Shown: positions 31,209 through 40,615 of the stretch, one piece after another
Layout of the letters: every line of letters starts with the position of its first letter
How positions within the stretch are numbered: the stretch's first letter is position 1
Source: Thereva unica
Taxonomy: Eukaryota; Arthropoda; Insecta; Diptera; Therevidae
NCBI GenBank assembly: GCA_949987705.1
Contig: OX465281.1
Location: forward strand, 138,804,876-138,868,875
DNA: 64,000 nucleotides
Direction: 5' to 3'
Program-made: the position numbers and the translations under genes
The notes under the pieces: model-generated
The model's input: only the letters and a program-made list of their open reading frames with translations
The model's database searches: none
What the model was told of the DNA's origin: nothing

Positions 31209-31612
31209 AAAAAAATAAATGGTTAAAAAATTTTTTAAAAAAAATTCTTTTCATTAACTAAAAAATGTACTGAAAAGTAAAAAATAAAAAATATTTTAAA
31301 GAAAGCGTGAAATTTCAATTTTAATGAAAAAGTTAATTAAAAGAATGGCGCATTTTTCATCAAAAATTGAAAATATAACTGTAAATCGCGTGAGATTTAC
31401 AATAACCCTCAATTTTTTGCTTTGTTAATTTCAAATTCTAACAAAATTTTTTGATGAAAAATGCGCCATTCTTTTAATTAACTTTTTCATTAAAATTGAA
31501 ATTTCACGCTTTCTTTAAAATATTTTTTATTTTTTACTTTTCAGTACATTTTTTAGTTAATGAAAAGAATTTTTTTTAAAATTTTTTTTTAACCATTTAT
31601 TTTATTTTCTAC
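31209..31612. repeat. Long near-perfect hairpin (about 165-bp arms)
   Basis: The left arm (about 31209-31373) and right arm (about 31447-31612) are reverse complements, for example GAATGGCGCATTTTTCATCA on the left against TGATGAAAAATGCGCCATTC on the right; the loop is about 75 bp. No ORF. Like the hairpin at 1579-2080 it contains AAAAAGTAAAAAATAAAA runs near the outer edges, so the two may belong to one fold-back family. Confidence 0.85.
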
Positions 31613-31639
31613 TTTTTAGTTTATTATATGTATTCCGCC

Positions 31640-32262
31640 ATTTTATGATGGCAATTCTATTAGATTTAAAATTACGTCACACAGTTTACTGTATTCATTT
31701 GATACCCATGTCGTGGGCTCGGTGGAACATAATTGCAAAAACGGCCGCCATCTCGGAACCGTCTTCTTGATTTTTTTACAAAAAGGTCAGATTGCATTTA
31801 GTTGTATACATGATGAGTTGAACTCAAGTTGAACCCAAGTCTAACTACATGTAAACGGGAGTCGAGTTGGGTTAAGGTTGACTGAACTCGACTCAGCTCT
31901 GCTACCTGGGTTTAGTTGAAATTATGCATACGGACATGAGTTCAGTATTTGAGTAGTTGAATTTAGTTGACAGCAGCATCTCTGTGTTTGTTTGTGATTT
32001 TTTGTAACGTGTATTGCTTTTTTATTATCAACTCACTTTTAACTCAACTATTCATCTTATCATTCATACACATTAACCACCCGAACTACGAGTGTGTGCA
32101 AAATTGGAAGTTGATCGGTTATATTTTATACTTTTTAGTCTATTATAAGCTTTCCGCAATGTAGTTTTGGCCGCCATTTTGAATTTGGAATGACGCCACA
32201 TAGCTTATTGTGTTCTACCTGTCATATCCTTTCATTTGATACCCATGTCAGAGGGCCGCGGA
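31640..32262 (-). repeat. Dispersed GCCATTTT repeats and filler
   Basis: Reverse-orientation copies of the ATGGCGG family: CGCCATTTTATG with TTCATTTGATACCCATGTC near 31636-31712, and GCCGCCATTTTGAATTTGG with CTTTCATTTGATACCCATGT near 32170-32250. Between them (31810-31960) lies a stretch with repeated GTTGAACTCAAGTTGAACC-like words. No gene seen. Confidence 0.5.
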
Positions 32263-32596
32263 GCACAATTTCAAAAATCGGGCGCCATTTTGGAACCGCC
32301 ATCTTGATATTTTTACAAAATGGCCAGATTGCATTGTCATTCAAACTAAACGTTTATGCAAAATTTCAGCTCTATCCGAAACCGGGAAGTGGGTCAAATT
32401 TAACTTCCAAGATTTGACGACAAACAGTGCACAATTTCAAAAATCGGGCGCCATTTTGGAACCGCCATCTTGATATTTTTACAAAATGGCCAGATTGCAT
32501 TGTCATCCAAACTAAACGTGTATGCAAAATTTCAGCTCTATCCGAAACCGGGAAGTGGGTCAAATTTAACTTCCAAGATTTGACGACAAACAGTGT
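32263..32596 (+). repeat. Tandem duplication of a 166-bp unit
   Basis: Copies at 32263-32428 and 32429-32596 are almost identical; both run from GCACAATTTCAAAAATCGGG through CGGGAAGTGGGTCAAATTTA to GATTTGACGACAAACAGTG. A recent local duplication. Confidence 0.9.
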
Positions 32597-33869
32597 AAGT
32601 TAAATAAAAGAATTTAATAAAATGAATGATAATTCGCTACTTATCTTTTTATAAATTTTGCTGGTAGTTGATGTTGATTGAAGATCCGGCTCGAAGGACC
32701 AAAATGTTTTGTACAACTCGAAGGACCAAGTCTACTCGTTGACCAAAAGATGTTTGCTGGTTTTTTTGCACCTTAAAAAAACAATTTTGCGCTGCCTTAT
32801 AGAGCGGCTCGTTGTTCTGTAATTTATCACCTTGCACTCAACTTTGCACTTCTAGAGCGGCTCGTTGCTCTATAATTTATCACCTTGCACTCAACCAAAA
32901 AACAACAAGAATTAACTTTAAACTTTAATTTAACTTTATTGCTTTTTGCCTCTTTTCTAGTCGGTAGTTGGAACAAGACTGAATACAACCTTTGGGTATA
33001 ACTTTTGGGATAACTCAATATTCGTGCAAACAAATACAATTTGATTTTAACAGTAAGGTTTAACAGTAAGAACTTAACTTTAGAAAGTATGTAATGACAA
33101 AATTACGGAAAATGAAAATATAGAGGATTAATGTAAGAGTTTGAATTGATAATTTAAAAATAACGTTAGAAAGAAAAGGAAAAATAAGCAAAACAATTAA
33201 ATTAGGAATTTTAAGATTCTAAACAACCTTTTTCTTTACAACCACCCGACATTGGTTTGAAATAAAATAGTATGACTAGTAAAATGCAGTAAGTTTTGTG
33301 ATGTCATTTTAAATTTAAAATGAAGATCGTGGATTACATATTTCTTAACCGCCCCCTCTAGGGATATTAAATTATAATAGGTATCTTACTGATTGACCAC
33401 TATACTACGACATCTAACTCTATCTACCGAACAAGGCCGATAAATCACTTGTAAATATTAATTAATTAATATAAATTTCCTATTATTCAACTATAAAATT
33501 ACTAACCGAGGGACTGACAAAGTGACTGGATCAACACGAATTTGCACAGCAAACATAGCCTTCCCTAGCCCTTCCCCGCTCCACCAAGCGCATGCCATCG
33601 GTTGGTTGATGAGATTCAACTCGTTTCAGGAGCCATAACACTCCAGCGAGTTGTTCTCGATGCCCCTATGTCAGAGTCGCGAAATGGTTGCGAGTAGGTA
33701 GAATAAAAAAAATGTTCGACGGTGTATACGGAAAAAATAGATTGTCGACAGTACAAAGGGACTTTCCCTAAGCCTCTAATCTGTCATATAAAAAAATGTT
33801 GCGTCTGCACTCATTTACAAAATGGCCGCTGTAAAGTGAGTGCAGTCTATATATAATTCCATCTATTTC
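32597..33869. other. No gene; BEL primer-site remnant and short repeats
   Basis: Near 32682-32705 the plus strand has ATCCGGCTCGAAGGACCA, the complement of the tRNA-Tyr-type primer site used by BEL-3, suggesting the edge of another, minus-oriented BEL element. AGAGCGGCTCGTTG followed by CTATAATTTATCACCTTGCA or a near variant occurs twice (32802-32840, 32855-32897). 33230-33400 weakly matches the ATGGCGG family. No coding sequence recognised. Confidence 0.5.
33722..33793 (+). repeat. Short dispersed repeat, copy 1
   Basis: AAAATAGATTGTCGACAGTA through TCTAATCTGTCATATAAAAA closely resembles 35702-35764, which lies inside the copia element. Function unknown. Confidence 0.7.
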
Positions 33870-34062
33870 TGTTGTGGGAAACAGGATTTTCGATAAAAAC
33901 AACGCGAGATTTCGAGAAATAAACAGATTTATTTTTAGCCAGTTTACAGCGTGGTCGTGTCTAATTAAAAAGCAAACTGAAAACTACAAAGAGTACCAAC
34001 GTACAAGAGAAAAATAAACCAATACAAAAGTGACATCTATCTTATCAGTTTAAACTTTAACA
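33870..34062 (-). repeat. 3' LTR of the copia element
   Basis: 193 bp, partner of 38234-38414; carries 12 bases (around TCTAATTAAAAA) missing from the other copy. Confidence 0.95.
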
Positions 34063-34193
34063 CTTCCCCGTAAACTGATCTGATTAAAAAAAAATTTTGA
34101 CATTTTAAAACTAACAGAAATTTCAATTGTTTTGCAAAATAAAAAGAAGAACAAATTCACTCTCATGTACCAAATTAAACGCAAAAATGATTA

Positions 34194-35549
34194 AAATGTA
34201 AGTCCAATTCTGGAGCACATGAATTTAAACTTGTTAGAATTCAAAGGTTTTGTGAACATGTCTCCCAGTTAATTCTCTGAAGCCACAAATTCCACGTCGA
34301 TGTCACCTCTCTGATAAAGTTCTCGCACAAAGTAGTATCGCACGGCAATGTGCTTGGACCTTTTGTGAAACTCCGGATTCTTCACCAACTTGATTGCACT
34401 GGCGTTGTCGACGAACAAAATTGGTGTTTCTCCAGAGGTACCAATTTCTGACAGCAGTCGGTTGAGCCACACCAGTTCCTTAGCGCCTTCGCTCGCAGCA
34501 ACAAATTCTGCCTCGGTTGTCGATAAAGCGACTGATTTCTGCAATTGTGAGGTCCACGAAACTGGTGTGCCGTTGATCAAAAACACGAAACCGTTGGTTG
34601 ATCGACGAGTCTTGACGTCTCCTGAAAAATCAGCATCAGAATAGGCACACAGTCCGTCAGCATTAGAAGTGTAGAGCAAACCCAGTGCAGAAGTGCCCCG
34701 GAGGTATCTGAAGATGCGTTTAATGTAAAACCAGTCGAACTTTGTGGGATTCGCCATCGCTCGTGCCACCTTTGAAACAGCAAACGCTATATCTGGGCGT
34801 GTAGCACAGGCCAGATACAACAAGGAACCAACAGCAGAACAGTATGGGATGGACTTGTCGAGGGGCACGTCGTTTGAGTTGTCGGGTTTTTCGTTGTCCG
34901 CAGGTGTCTTCACGGATTTGCAGCTTGCCAGTTCGAATCGTTGTAGAATTTTCTCAACATATATGCGTTGGGACAAAAAGAAACCAGACTCTCGTTGCTC
35001 GATCTGCATCCCCAAAAATGAGTCGAGAGATCCAATTGTGATCTTAAATTTCGAAGTCAGCAATTCCAGGAACGAGTTAACCACGGCCTGTGATGATCCA
35101 ACAATAAGACCGTCATCGACGTAAATTGCGACGAGTAACTTCTCTGCTTCTCTAGTCCTAGTGTAGACGCATGGATCAGCGGTTGAACGTGTGAAACCGT
35201 TCTTTTCCATGAACGAGTTTAGCTCGTTGTTCCAGCAACGAGGAGATTGCTTCAGGCCGTATGCGGCTTTCTTCAGACGACAGACGAATCCAGATCCATC
35301 ATCGAAGCCTTGTGGTTGTCTCATATAGAGGACAGTGTCGATTTTTCCATATAAAAAGGCAGTTCGAACATCGAATTCACCAAGCACAAGATTTTCTTCA
35401 GCTGCAGTTGCAATGAAGGCTCGGATGGAGTCGTAACGAGCGACCGGGCTAAATGTTCCATCGTAATCAAGTCCAGGACGTTGAAACATTCCACGAACAA
35501 CTAAACGGGCGCGATACCGATCAACCGAACCATCATCGCGCACAACCAC
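34194..35549 (-). CDS. Copia RT and RNase H, with a late stop
   Basis: The open frame 34269-35549 (426 residues) begins within RT at RYRARLVVRGMFQRPGLDYD, and has motif A in EFDVRTAFLYGKID, KAAYGLKQSPRCWN, the YVDD box in LLVAIYVDDGLIVGSS, and LLYLACATRPDIAFAVSK. RNase H follows with CAYSDADFSGDVKTRRSTNG, LSTTEAEFVAASEGAKE and LFVDNASAIKLVKNPEFHKR. An in-frame TAA ends it after EFVASEN, but the same frame continues past the stop with LGDMFTKPLNSNKF to about 34194, the expected C-terminus. The N-terminal edge of RT is lost where the region joins 35501-35893. Core motifs are intact, so damage is limited. Confidence 0.9.
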
Positions 35550-35750
35550 TTGTCTGAGTCACGACTCTTCATTGCATCAGCGAAGTTAGTTGGCTCCAGA
35601 TCTTCCTGGACAGCTTGTGTTAAACAAGCCAAAGGGATGTTTGCCTTTGAGTGATGAGTTTGATATCCCACTTCGATATCCCACTTGCACTCTATAAGAA
35701 GAAAATAGATTGTCAACAGTATAAAGGGCCTTTCCTGAGATTCTAATCTT
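35501..35750 (-). pseudogene. Copia integrase-RT linker, rearranged, with a repeat insert
   Basis: The linker keeps FADAMKSRDSDKWLCAM, the usual lead-in to copia RT, but then jumps to DGSVDRYRARLV, lacking some 30 residues. Just upstream, 35702-35764 is a copy of the repeat at 33722-33793, and GATATCCCACTT occurs twice in a row near 35668. The region is frame-broken. Confidence 0.65.
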
Positions 35751-36707
35751 TCACATAAAAAAAAATACAGCATCGATAGTTTCTTCAGGAACATCATCAA
35801 AACTTTCATAGTCAGATTCATTACCTGCCTGGTCGTCGGTTTCAACTTCCCCTTTTTGGTCATCCTGGTCATCACAGCGAGTTCCAAATTCAAGGTCGAT
35901 TGTGTTCTTTGTAGTACAAAGTTTTTCTGGGCGAAAATCGACGTCTCGTGACTTCATCATGCGATGTTTTGATGGTACCCACACTTTGTATCCATCCTTG
36001 TCGTTTACGTAACCAACAAAACGATCAAGAACTGCTTTGGCGTCGAATTTTGTTCGGAACTGTTTTGGCACATTCACATAACACTCTGTACCGAAGATTC
36101 TCAGGTGATCGAAGCTGTCAAAAACCCTGCCGGTCCACATCTCAAACGGTGTCTTGCCAGGAACGCGTGACTTTCCGGTGCGGTGGATCACGTATACAGC
36201 AGCGTCACAAGCATGTGCCCAAAACAATGACGATAAACCGTTGACTGTCAGCATCGAACGTGCCAACTCGACGACATGACGGTTTGACTGTTCTGCGACT
36301 CCGTTCTGCTGCTGCGTATATGGACACGATGGCCGAAACTCGATACCTCGTTCACGTAACAACTTCATCACAGCATCACATTCAAATTCAGTCCCACAGT
36401 CAGAACGAAAAATTTTCACCTTATGTCCTGTAATATCACACTCTCTCAAAAATGCGTTTAAAAGTTCAGCCACTTCCGATTTGCGCTTCATCAAAAATAT
36501 GCGAACAAACTGAGAATAGTCATCTTTAAACACCACGTAGTATCGAAAACCGTTAATCGAATCAACAGACATCGGGCCGTTTACATCAGCGTGTATCAGC
36601 TCACCAACTGCAGTTGGGCGATCAACACGGGAGTGAAAAGGTTTGCGATGCGATTTCCCGAGCACACAACCGTCACAAAAATCCGATGTATCGAAATACC
36701 AAAACAA
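35751..36707 (-). CDS. Copia integrase
   Basis: A 318-residue open frame. It starts with the C-C half of the zinc-binding head (FCDGCVLGKSHRKPFH). The core shows catalytic Asp 1 in LIHADVNGPMSVDSINGFRY, Asp 2 in IFRSDCGTEFECD and Glu in QQQNGVAEQSNRHVVELAR. VPGKTPFEMWTGRVFDSFDH and the chromodomain-like C-terminal segment FVGYVNDKDGYKVWVPSKHR follow. An acidic tail then runs into the repeat insert. The His-His half of the zinc head lies in the neighbouring frame (36596-37264), so a frameshift near 36700 splits the domain. Confidence 0.9.
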   Translation of the reverse strand: MFWYFDTSDFCDGCVLGKSHRKPFHSRVDRPTAVGELIHADVNGPMSVDSINGFRYYVVFKDDYSQFVRIFLMKRKSEVAELLNAFLRECDITGHKVKIFRSDCGTEFECDAVMKLLRERGIEFRPSCPYTQQQNGVAEQSNRHVVELARSMLTVNGLSSLFWAHACDAAVYVIHRTGKSRVPGKTPFEMWTGRVFDSFDHLRIFGTECYVNVPKQFRTKFDAKAVLDRFVGYVNDKDGYKVWVPSKHRMMKSRDVDFRPEKLCTTKNTIDLEFGTRCDDQDDQKGEVETDDQAGNESDYESFDDVPEETIDAVFFFM

Positions 36708-37264
36708 GACAAAACATCACGCACGTGTCGTTTATCTTGATGTCCGAATCTTTCGTGCCATCCTTGAAGTACGTCAGTTGATGTGGCGAGATTAGCTTTT
36801 ACACAGGACACCTCTGGAATGCGAACGCGCATGTCCATGACATACACAGATCTAATTAGTTGACCGGTCGCGGCAAGTTCACCATTACACAAAACTTTCA
36901 CTCCATCAGAGTTAAATAAAATGTAATTTCCACGTTCAGCAGCTTGACGAATGGAGAAAAGTTGATGACGTGCCTCGGGGACATAGCAGACATCATTTAG
37001 GGTTGCAGACAAAAACTTATCACCGATGCGAACATCAACTTCTACCTTGCCGGATCCATATGCTAAAATGAAATGTTTGCCGGCCGTTTGAACGCGCTGT
37101 GGAATCGGGAACTTCTCGAAAGTAGCAAAATGCTGCTTGTTCGCTGATATGTGGTGCGTTGTGCAGGAATCCGAGATCCAGTTGTCAACTAATGCAACAT
37201 CAGTGTTGACAGCCAATCCTGTAGCAAGAAACGAGCCTAGTTTAGAGTTTTGTTTGAGTTCCAC
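36596..37264 (-). CDS. Copia protease and integrase zinc head (His half)
   Basis: The open frame shows the copia protease region: VDNWISDSCTTHHISANKQH (the active-site position reads DSC where DSG or DSA is usual), PQRVQTAGKHFI, VEVDVRIGDKFLSATLNDV and CYVPEARHQLFSIRQAAERG. Near its end, GWHERFGHQDKRHVRDVL is the His-His part of the integrase zinc finger. It then leaves the homologous frame at about 36700. The DSC change may inactivate the protease. Confidence 0.85.
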   Translation of the reverse strand: MELKQNSKLGSFLATGLAVNTDVALVDNWISDSCTTHHISANKQHFATFEKFPIPQRVQTAGKHFILAYGSGKVEVDVRIGDKFLSATLNDVCYVPEARHQLFSIRQAAERGNYILFNSDGVKVLCNGELAATGQLIRSVYVMDMRVRIPEVSCVKANLATSTDVLQGWHERFGHQDKRHVRDVLSCFGISIHRIFVTVVCSGNRIANLFTPVLIAQLQLVS

Positions 37265-37279
37265 CTTTCCACCGTCAGT

Positions 37280-38116
37280 TTACTTGTTTCGTTCTGCAGC
37301 CTCTCGCTTCCGACATTCACTGATGATATGACCAAATTTCTTGCAGTACAAACATGCGCGCTTCTCCTTCTTGCCTGTTGCAAATGAACCTCGAGAATTT
37401 TTATTTTGTTTCTTTTGTGTTTGTTGTTGAACTTTTGGTTTAGCGAAGAAAACACCTGACGAATGCGACGCGCCTTGTGACGAGACTGAATTTTCAATTG
37501 ATCGAAGATTCTCGATCAGAAGTTTTGTCGTCTGCTCAACTTCAGGAACACGATACCAAGTCGAACGATAATATTGGTATTCTGGACCGAGCGTTTTGAA
37601 AATTTTGTGGTGCAGCAAAGATACTGGGAGCGTTGCATGAGGATTGCCCTTTCGAAGTTCTACGAGAATGTCATCGAACAGATTTGCCAATTGCGATGCG
37701 TGTTTGGTGATAGAAATAGCGTCATCTTTCGTTATTTCGAAAAAACTATCAAATAGCGTGTACAGACTCTGCAAAGAAGATTGTTCGAACATTGATAAAA
37801 GTGTATCCCATATTTCGTTGGCCTCAGTTTTTTTGCGAACGTAGATTGCAGCTTCTTCATCCAGTGCCGTGCCCGGAATACGAGCCGCGCGCGCGTTGTC
37901 TCGTTGCCATCGTCTGTACTCATCGGACGGTTCTGCGTTTGCTGCAGGTGCGGCAGGGCACAACCGTGTACCGTCAACGATTGTAAAAAGACACTGTTCT
38001 TTCAAACAAAGTTCGATTTGCCACTTCCACATTTCCCATTGAGCTTCATTTGCTAGCTTGCGGATGCTTGCCAGAACGCGACCGCTCTCATCTTGTTGCT
38101 GTGGGGGTTCAGCCAT
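37280..38116 (-). CDS. Copia gag
   Basis: A 278-residue open frame from ATG at 38116. The N-terminal part has EAQWEMWKWQIELCLKEQ, WDTLLSMFEQSSLQSLYTLF and EITKDDAISITKHASQLAN, typical of copia gag (UBN2-like). One zinc knuckle, CLYCKKFGHIISEC (CX2CX4HX4C), sits near the C-terminus and is followed by a basic tail. The frame is intact and lies about 85 bp downstream of the primer site. The stop comes at 37280, just before the protease frame. Confidence 0.9.
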   Translation of the reverse strand: MAEPPQQQDESGRVLASIRKLANEAQWEMWKWQIELCLKEQCLFTIVDGTRLCPAAPAANAEPSDEYRRWQRDNARAARIPGTALDEEAAIYVRKKTEANEIWDTLLSMFEQSSLQSLYTLFDSFFEITKDDAISITKHASQLANLFDDILVELRKGNPHATLPVSLLHHKIFKTLGPEYQYYRSTWYRVPEVEQTTKLLIENLRSIENSVSSQGASHSSGVFFAKPKVQQQTQKKQNKNSRGSFATGKKEKRACLYCKKFGHIISECRKREAAERNK

Positions 38117-38202
38117 CTTGTTCTTGGCTTGACGAAAGTTTTAGTCTAGAACACAGAATTGCACACAAAATTACCGAAAATCGCCACTAAATTTGATTTC
38201 AA

Positions 38203-38232
38203 TGCGCAGTGGAATCGTGCTGGGCCCATAAA
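38203..38232 (-). other. Copia primer binding site, extended match to initiator tRNA-Met
   Basis: The plus strand next to the 5' LTR contains CGTGCTGGGCCCATAA preceded by GCGCAGTGGAA, the same order as in insect initiator tRNA-Met from D arm to anticodon loop, with about one mismatch over 29 bases. Drosophila copia is primed by a 5' half of this tRNA, so the site fits that mechanism. Confidence 0.85.
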
Positions 38233-38233
38233 C

Positions 38234-38414
38234 TGTTATGGGAAACAGGATTTTCGATAAAAACAACGCGAGATTTCGAGAAATAAACAGATTTATTTTT
38301 AGCCAGTTTACAGCGTGGTCGTAGCAAACTGAAAACTACAAAGAGTACCAACATACAAGAGAAAAACAAACCAATACAAAAGTGACATCTATCTTATCAG
38401 TTTAAACTTTAACA
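38234..38414 (-). repeat. 5' LTR of the copia element
   Basis: 181 bp, followed by the target duplication ATTTC. The following 38415-38577 is AT-rich and shows no gene. Confidence 0.95.
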
Positions 38415-38577
38415 ATTTCTTTAAAATCAACTGGATTGCACTCATTCTACCTTCTTATAATGCCGCGAAATTTTAAAATCCGTTAATAACTAGGGACTGA
38501 TGATTAAAACTGAGGGCACTAATTTCGACCATGGAAAACATATTTATTGTTTTATAAATTACAAAAATTGATAAGGG

Positions 38578-40615
38578 GTGTTTCATTTTCCTGGTGTACC
38601 AACACCGGTGTTGTTTGGTGTAGTTCCAACTACCCCAGCTCATATATTGGAGTAAATGATTAGTGTAGTTATGATTTTTTTTGCAACAGATGGCGCCTTA
38701 AAAATTTTGTGGTAATTGTATTGACTTTTTCGGTTATGTCATTAAAATTTTCGGTTAATAAAAATTATTGAACGGTTTTTGTTAAAGTTATCATTCAAAA
38801 TAGCATTGTTTATCTCAGAGAAAATAAAAATTTTTAAAGAATTAAATATGTCCAATGAAATTAGTGAAATGATAAGAAAAAAAATACGGAAACTCCATAA
38901 CATATTTTCACAGACCCCACTTGCCAAATATCAGCAGTGCTATTGTGATTCTTATTTTAAGGTTTTAAACTACACTCAAATAAAAAAATGCGTTTCATTT
39001 TCCATCTACTCCAAAGTAAACTGGTGTATGTACAACGATTCTAGTTCCTTTCACCAGGAAACAATCACTACCGGGAATTTGGGAACCTACATTCGCGGGC
39101 AGAACTATAGGCTTTTCACAACAAGCCAAATATTTAGGAGTGACGCTAGATGCCAAGCTCAACTGGAAACAGCATATGGGCACTCTGATGTGTAGAACGC
39201 GCAGATCCCTGTGGGCTTGCCGCAGAGCTTGTGGTTCCACTTGGGGTTTGCAACCGAAAACCATGTACTGGATATACTTCACCATCATAAGACCCATGGT
39301 AACTTATGGAGCTTTAGTTTGGTGGCACAGAACGAAGCTTAAAGGTTCCATAACCATTTTAAGCAAAATTCAAAGAATGGCTTGCCTCTCCATCACTGGG
39401 GCCATTCGCACTTCCCCAACGGCAGCGCTGGAGACTCTCCTCAATTTGGTACCCCTCCACCTTGAGGTAGAGAAGTCCGCCATAAACGCGGCGCTGCGGC
39501 TGAAAGCGAATGGTTACTTGGGCGCTAGTCTTGGGCGAGGACATTCTATAATAATCAACATCATAGAAGGGATTCCGGAAGCGGAGATGCTATCGGACGG
39601 CATGCCCTATAAAATCTCAAAATTTAAGCAACCTTCTGTACATATACAGGAAAGGCTTACCTGGACTTTTCCTAAAATTTTGCCGGGCGGGCTAGTATGG
39701 TACACGGATGGCTCTAAAACGGAGACAGGTGTAGGCGCCGGAATCTGGAGTGAAAGTCCCAGATTCAGCAAGGCTATAAGTCTAGGCACTCTGGCAACTG
39801 TCTTTCAAGCAGAGGTGTACGCTATTCTGGCATGCACTCATGAGAACTTAAGAAGGGCCTACCAAAATAAACGGATTTTTATCTTCTCTGATAGCCAAGC
39901 GGCAATTAGAGCGATAAGGTCCCGTAGGACCAAGTCGAAATTAGTTTGGGACTGCCAACGTGCTCTTCATGAGTTGGGCGTTCTCAATCAAATTACACTT
40001 GTCTGGGTCCCGGGTCACCGGGGCTTCGAAGGCAATGAAAGTGCGGATGCCCTGGCTAAACAGGGCTCTGATTTAGAATTCATTAGTCCAGAGCCGGCTA
40101 TTGGGGCACCGTCCAGCTTGCTGCAAAGGGCCCTGGACGACCGGACTTTGATGAAACATATTGAACGCTGGAGGCCCGCTCCTGGACTGGCCAACTCTAA
40201 GCGGTTCCTTCCAGTGCCGTCCCCTAAGACGGCCAAGGAATTATTACGGCGCAGTAGGAGTGATGTTAGGACACTTGTTGGCTTAATTACCGGACACTGT
40301 GCCCTAAATTACCACTTATGGAAGATAGGAAGGGCGGAGGACCCTACATGTAGGCTTTGCCTAGAAGAGGATGAGTCTGCCCTTCATGTTCTCTGTGAGT
40401 GCCCTGCAATAGCAAGGAGAAGGGTCTCTCTGTTCGAGAAGTCCCTGCTCGAACACTTAAGTCTAAGCGACAAACCACTAGGCAGACTGCTGAACTTGTT
40501 CAGGCGGTCTGGCCTACAAATATGAGGTTTAGGGGTTGTAGTACAATAGGCCACAGTACCTTTGGACCTAATACCTCACACAGGAAAAAAAATGTACACC
40601 AGGAAAATGAAACAC
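38578..40615 (+). mobile_element. TIR-bounded unit carrying a non-LTR fragment
   Basis: GTGTTTCATTTTCCTGGTGT at 38578 is repeated exactly in inverted form at the other end (to 40615), a 22-bp perfect terminal inverted repeat; a third partial copy (GCGTTTCATTTTCC) lies near 38990. The palindrome CAACACCGGTGTTG is near the left end. 38600-39010 is AT-rich with an unrecognised ORF (from 38779). The rest is the 3' end of a non-LTR retrotransposon. No target duplication was seen, so either a DNA transposon was hit by, or captured, the retroelement. Confidence 0.6.
39050..40525 (+). CDS. Non-LTR retrotransposon ORF2, C-terminal part with RNase H
   Basis: A long open frame (461 residues from the Met at 39140, with homologous frame upstream to about 39050). 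It starts at the end of RT (VPFTRKQSLPG then SQQAKYLGVTLDAKLNWKQH), followed by the thumb region (IRPMVTYGALVWWHRTKLKG). RNase H is complete in motifs: WYTDGSKTETGVGAGIW, FQAEVYAILACTHENL, IFIFSDSQAAIRAIRSR and WVPGHRGFEGNESADALAKQ. A C-terminal Cys/His cluster (CRLCLEEDESALHVLCECPA) closes it. RNase H places it in the I/R1/LOA-like group. The 5' two thirds (endonuclease and RT palm) are missing. No stop interrupts it, notable for a truncated copy. Confidence 0.9.
   Translation, partial: FTRKQSLPGIWEPTFAGRTIGFSQQAKYLGVTLDAKLNWKQHMGTLMCRTRRSLWACRRACGSTWGLQPKTMYWIYFTIIRPMVTYGALVWWHRTKLKGSITILSKIQRMACLSITGAIRTSPTAALETLLNLVPLHLEVEKSAINAALRLKANGYLGASLGRGHSIIINIIEGIPEAEMLSDGMPYKISKFKQPSVHIQERLTWTFPKILPGGLVWYTDGSKTETGVGAGIWSESPRFSKAISLGTLATVFQAEVYAILACTHENLRRAYQNKRIFIFSDSQAAIRAIRSRRTKSKLVWDCQRALHELGVLNQITLVWVPGHRGFEGNESADALAKQGSDLEFISPEPAIGAPSSLLQRALDDRTLMKHIERWRPAPGLANSKRFLPVPSPKTAKELLRRSRSDVRTLVGLITGHCALNYHLWKIGRAEDPTCRLCLEEDESALHVLCECPAIARRRVSLFEKSLLEHLSLSDKPLGRLLNLFRRSGLQI

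Larger units (their letters stand above)
33870..38414 (-). mobile_element. Ty1/copia LTR retrotransposon
   Basis: LTRs at 33870-34062 (193 bp) and 38234-38414 (181 bp) differ by a 12-bp indel and a few substitutions. Each begins TGTT and ends TTTAACA on the plus strand. The 5-bp duplication ATTTC flanks both sides (33865-33869, 38415-38419). On the minus strand the order is tRNA-iMet-type primer site, gag, protease, integrase, RT and RNase H, the copia order with integrase before RT. A purine tract (minus strand ACGGGGAAG, 34063-34071) precedes the 3' LTR. Frameshifts, a stop and a deletion-insertion between integrase and RT make it defective. Confidence 0.95.

Noticed and set aside
38779..39195. 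138-residue ORF inside the TIR unit
   Set aside because: Its end overlaps the retroelement in a wrong frame and its start matches nothing I know; kept only as a mention.
39607..40236. Minus-strand ORFs opposite the RNase H frame
   Set aside because: Shadows of the convincing plus-strand coding frame.
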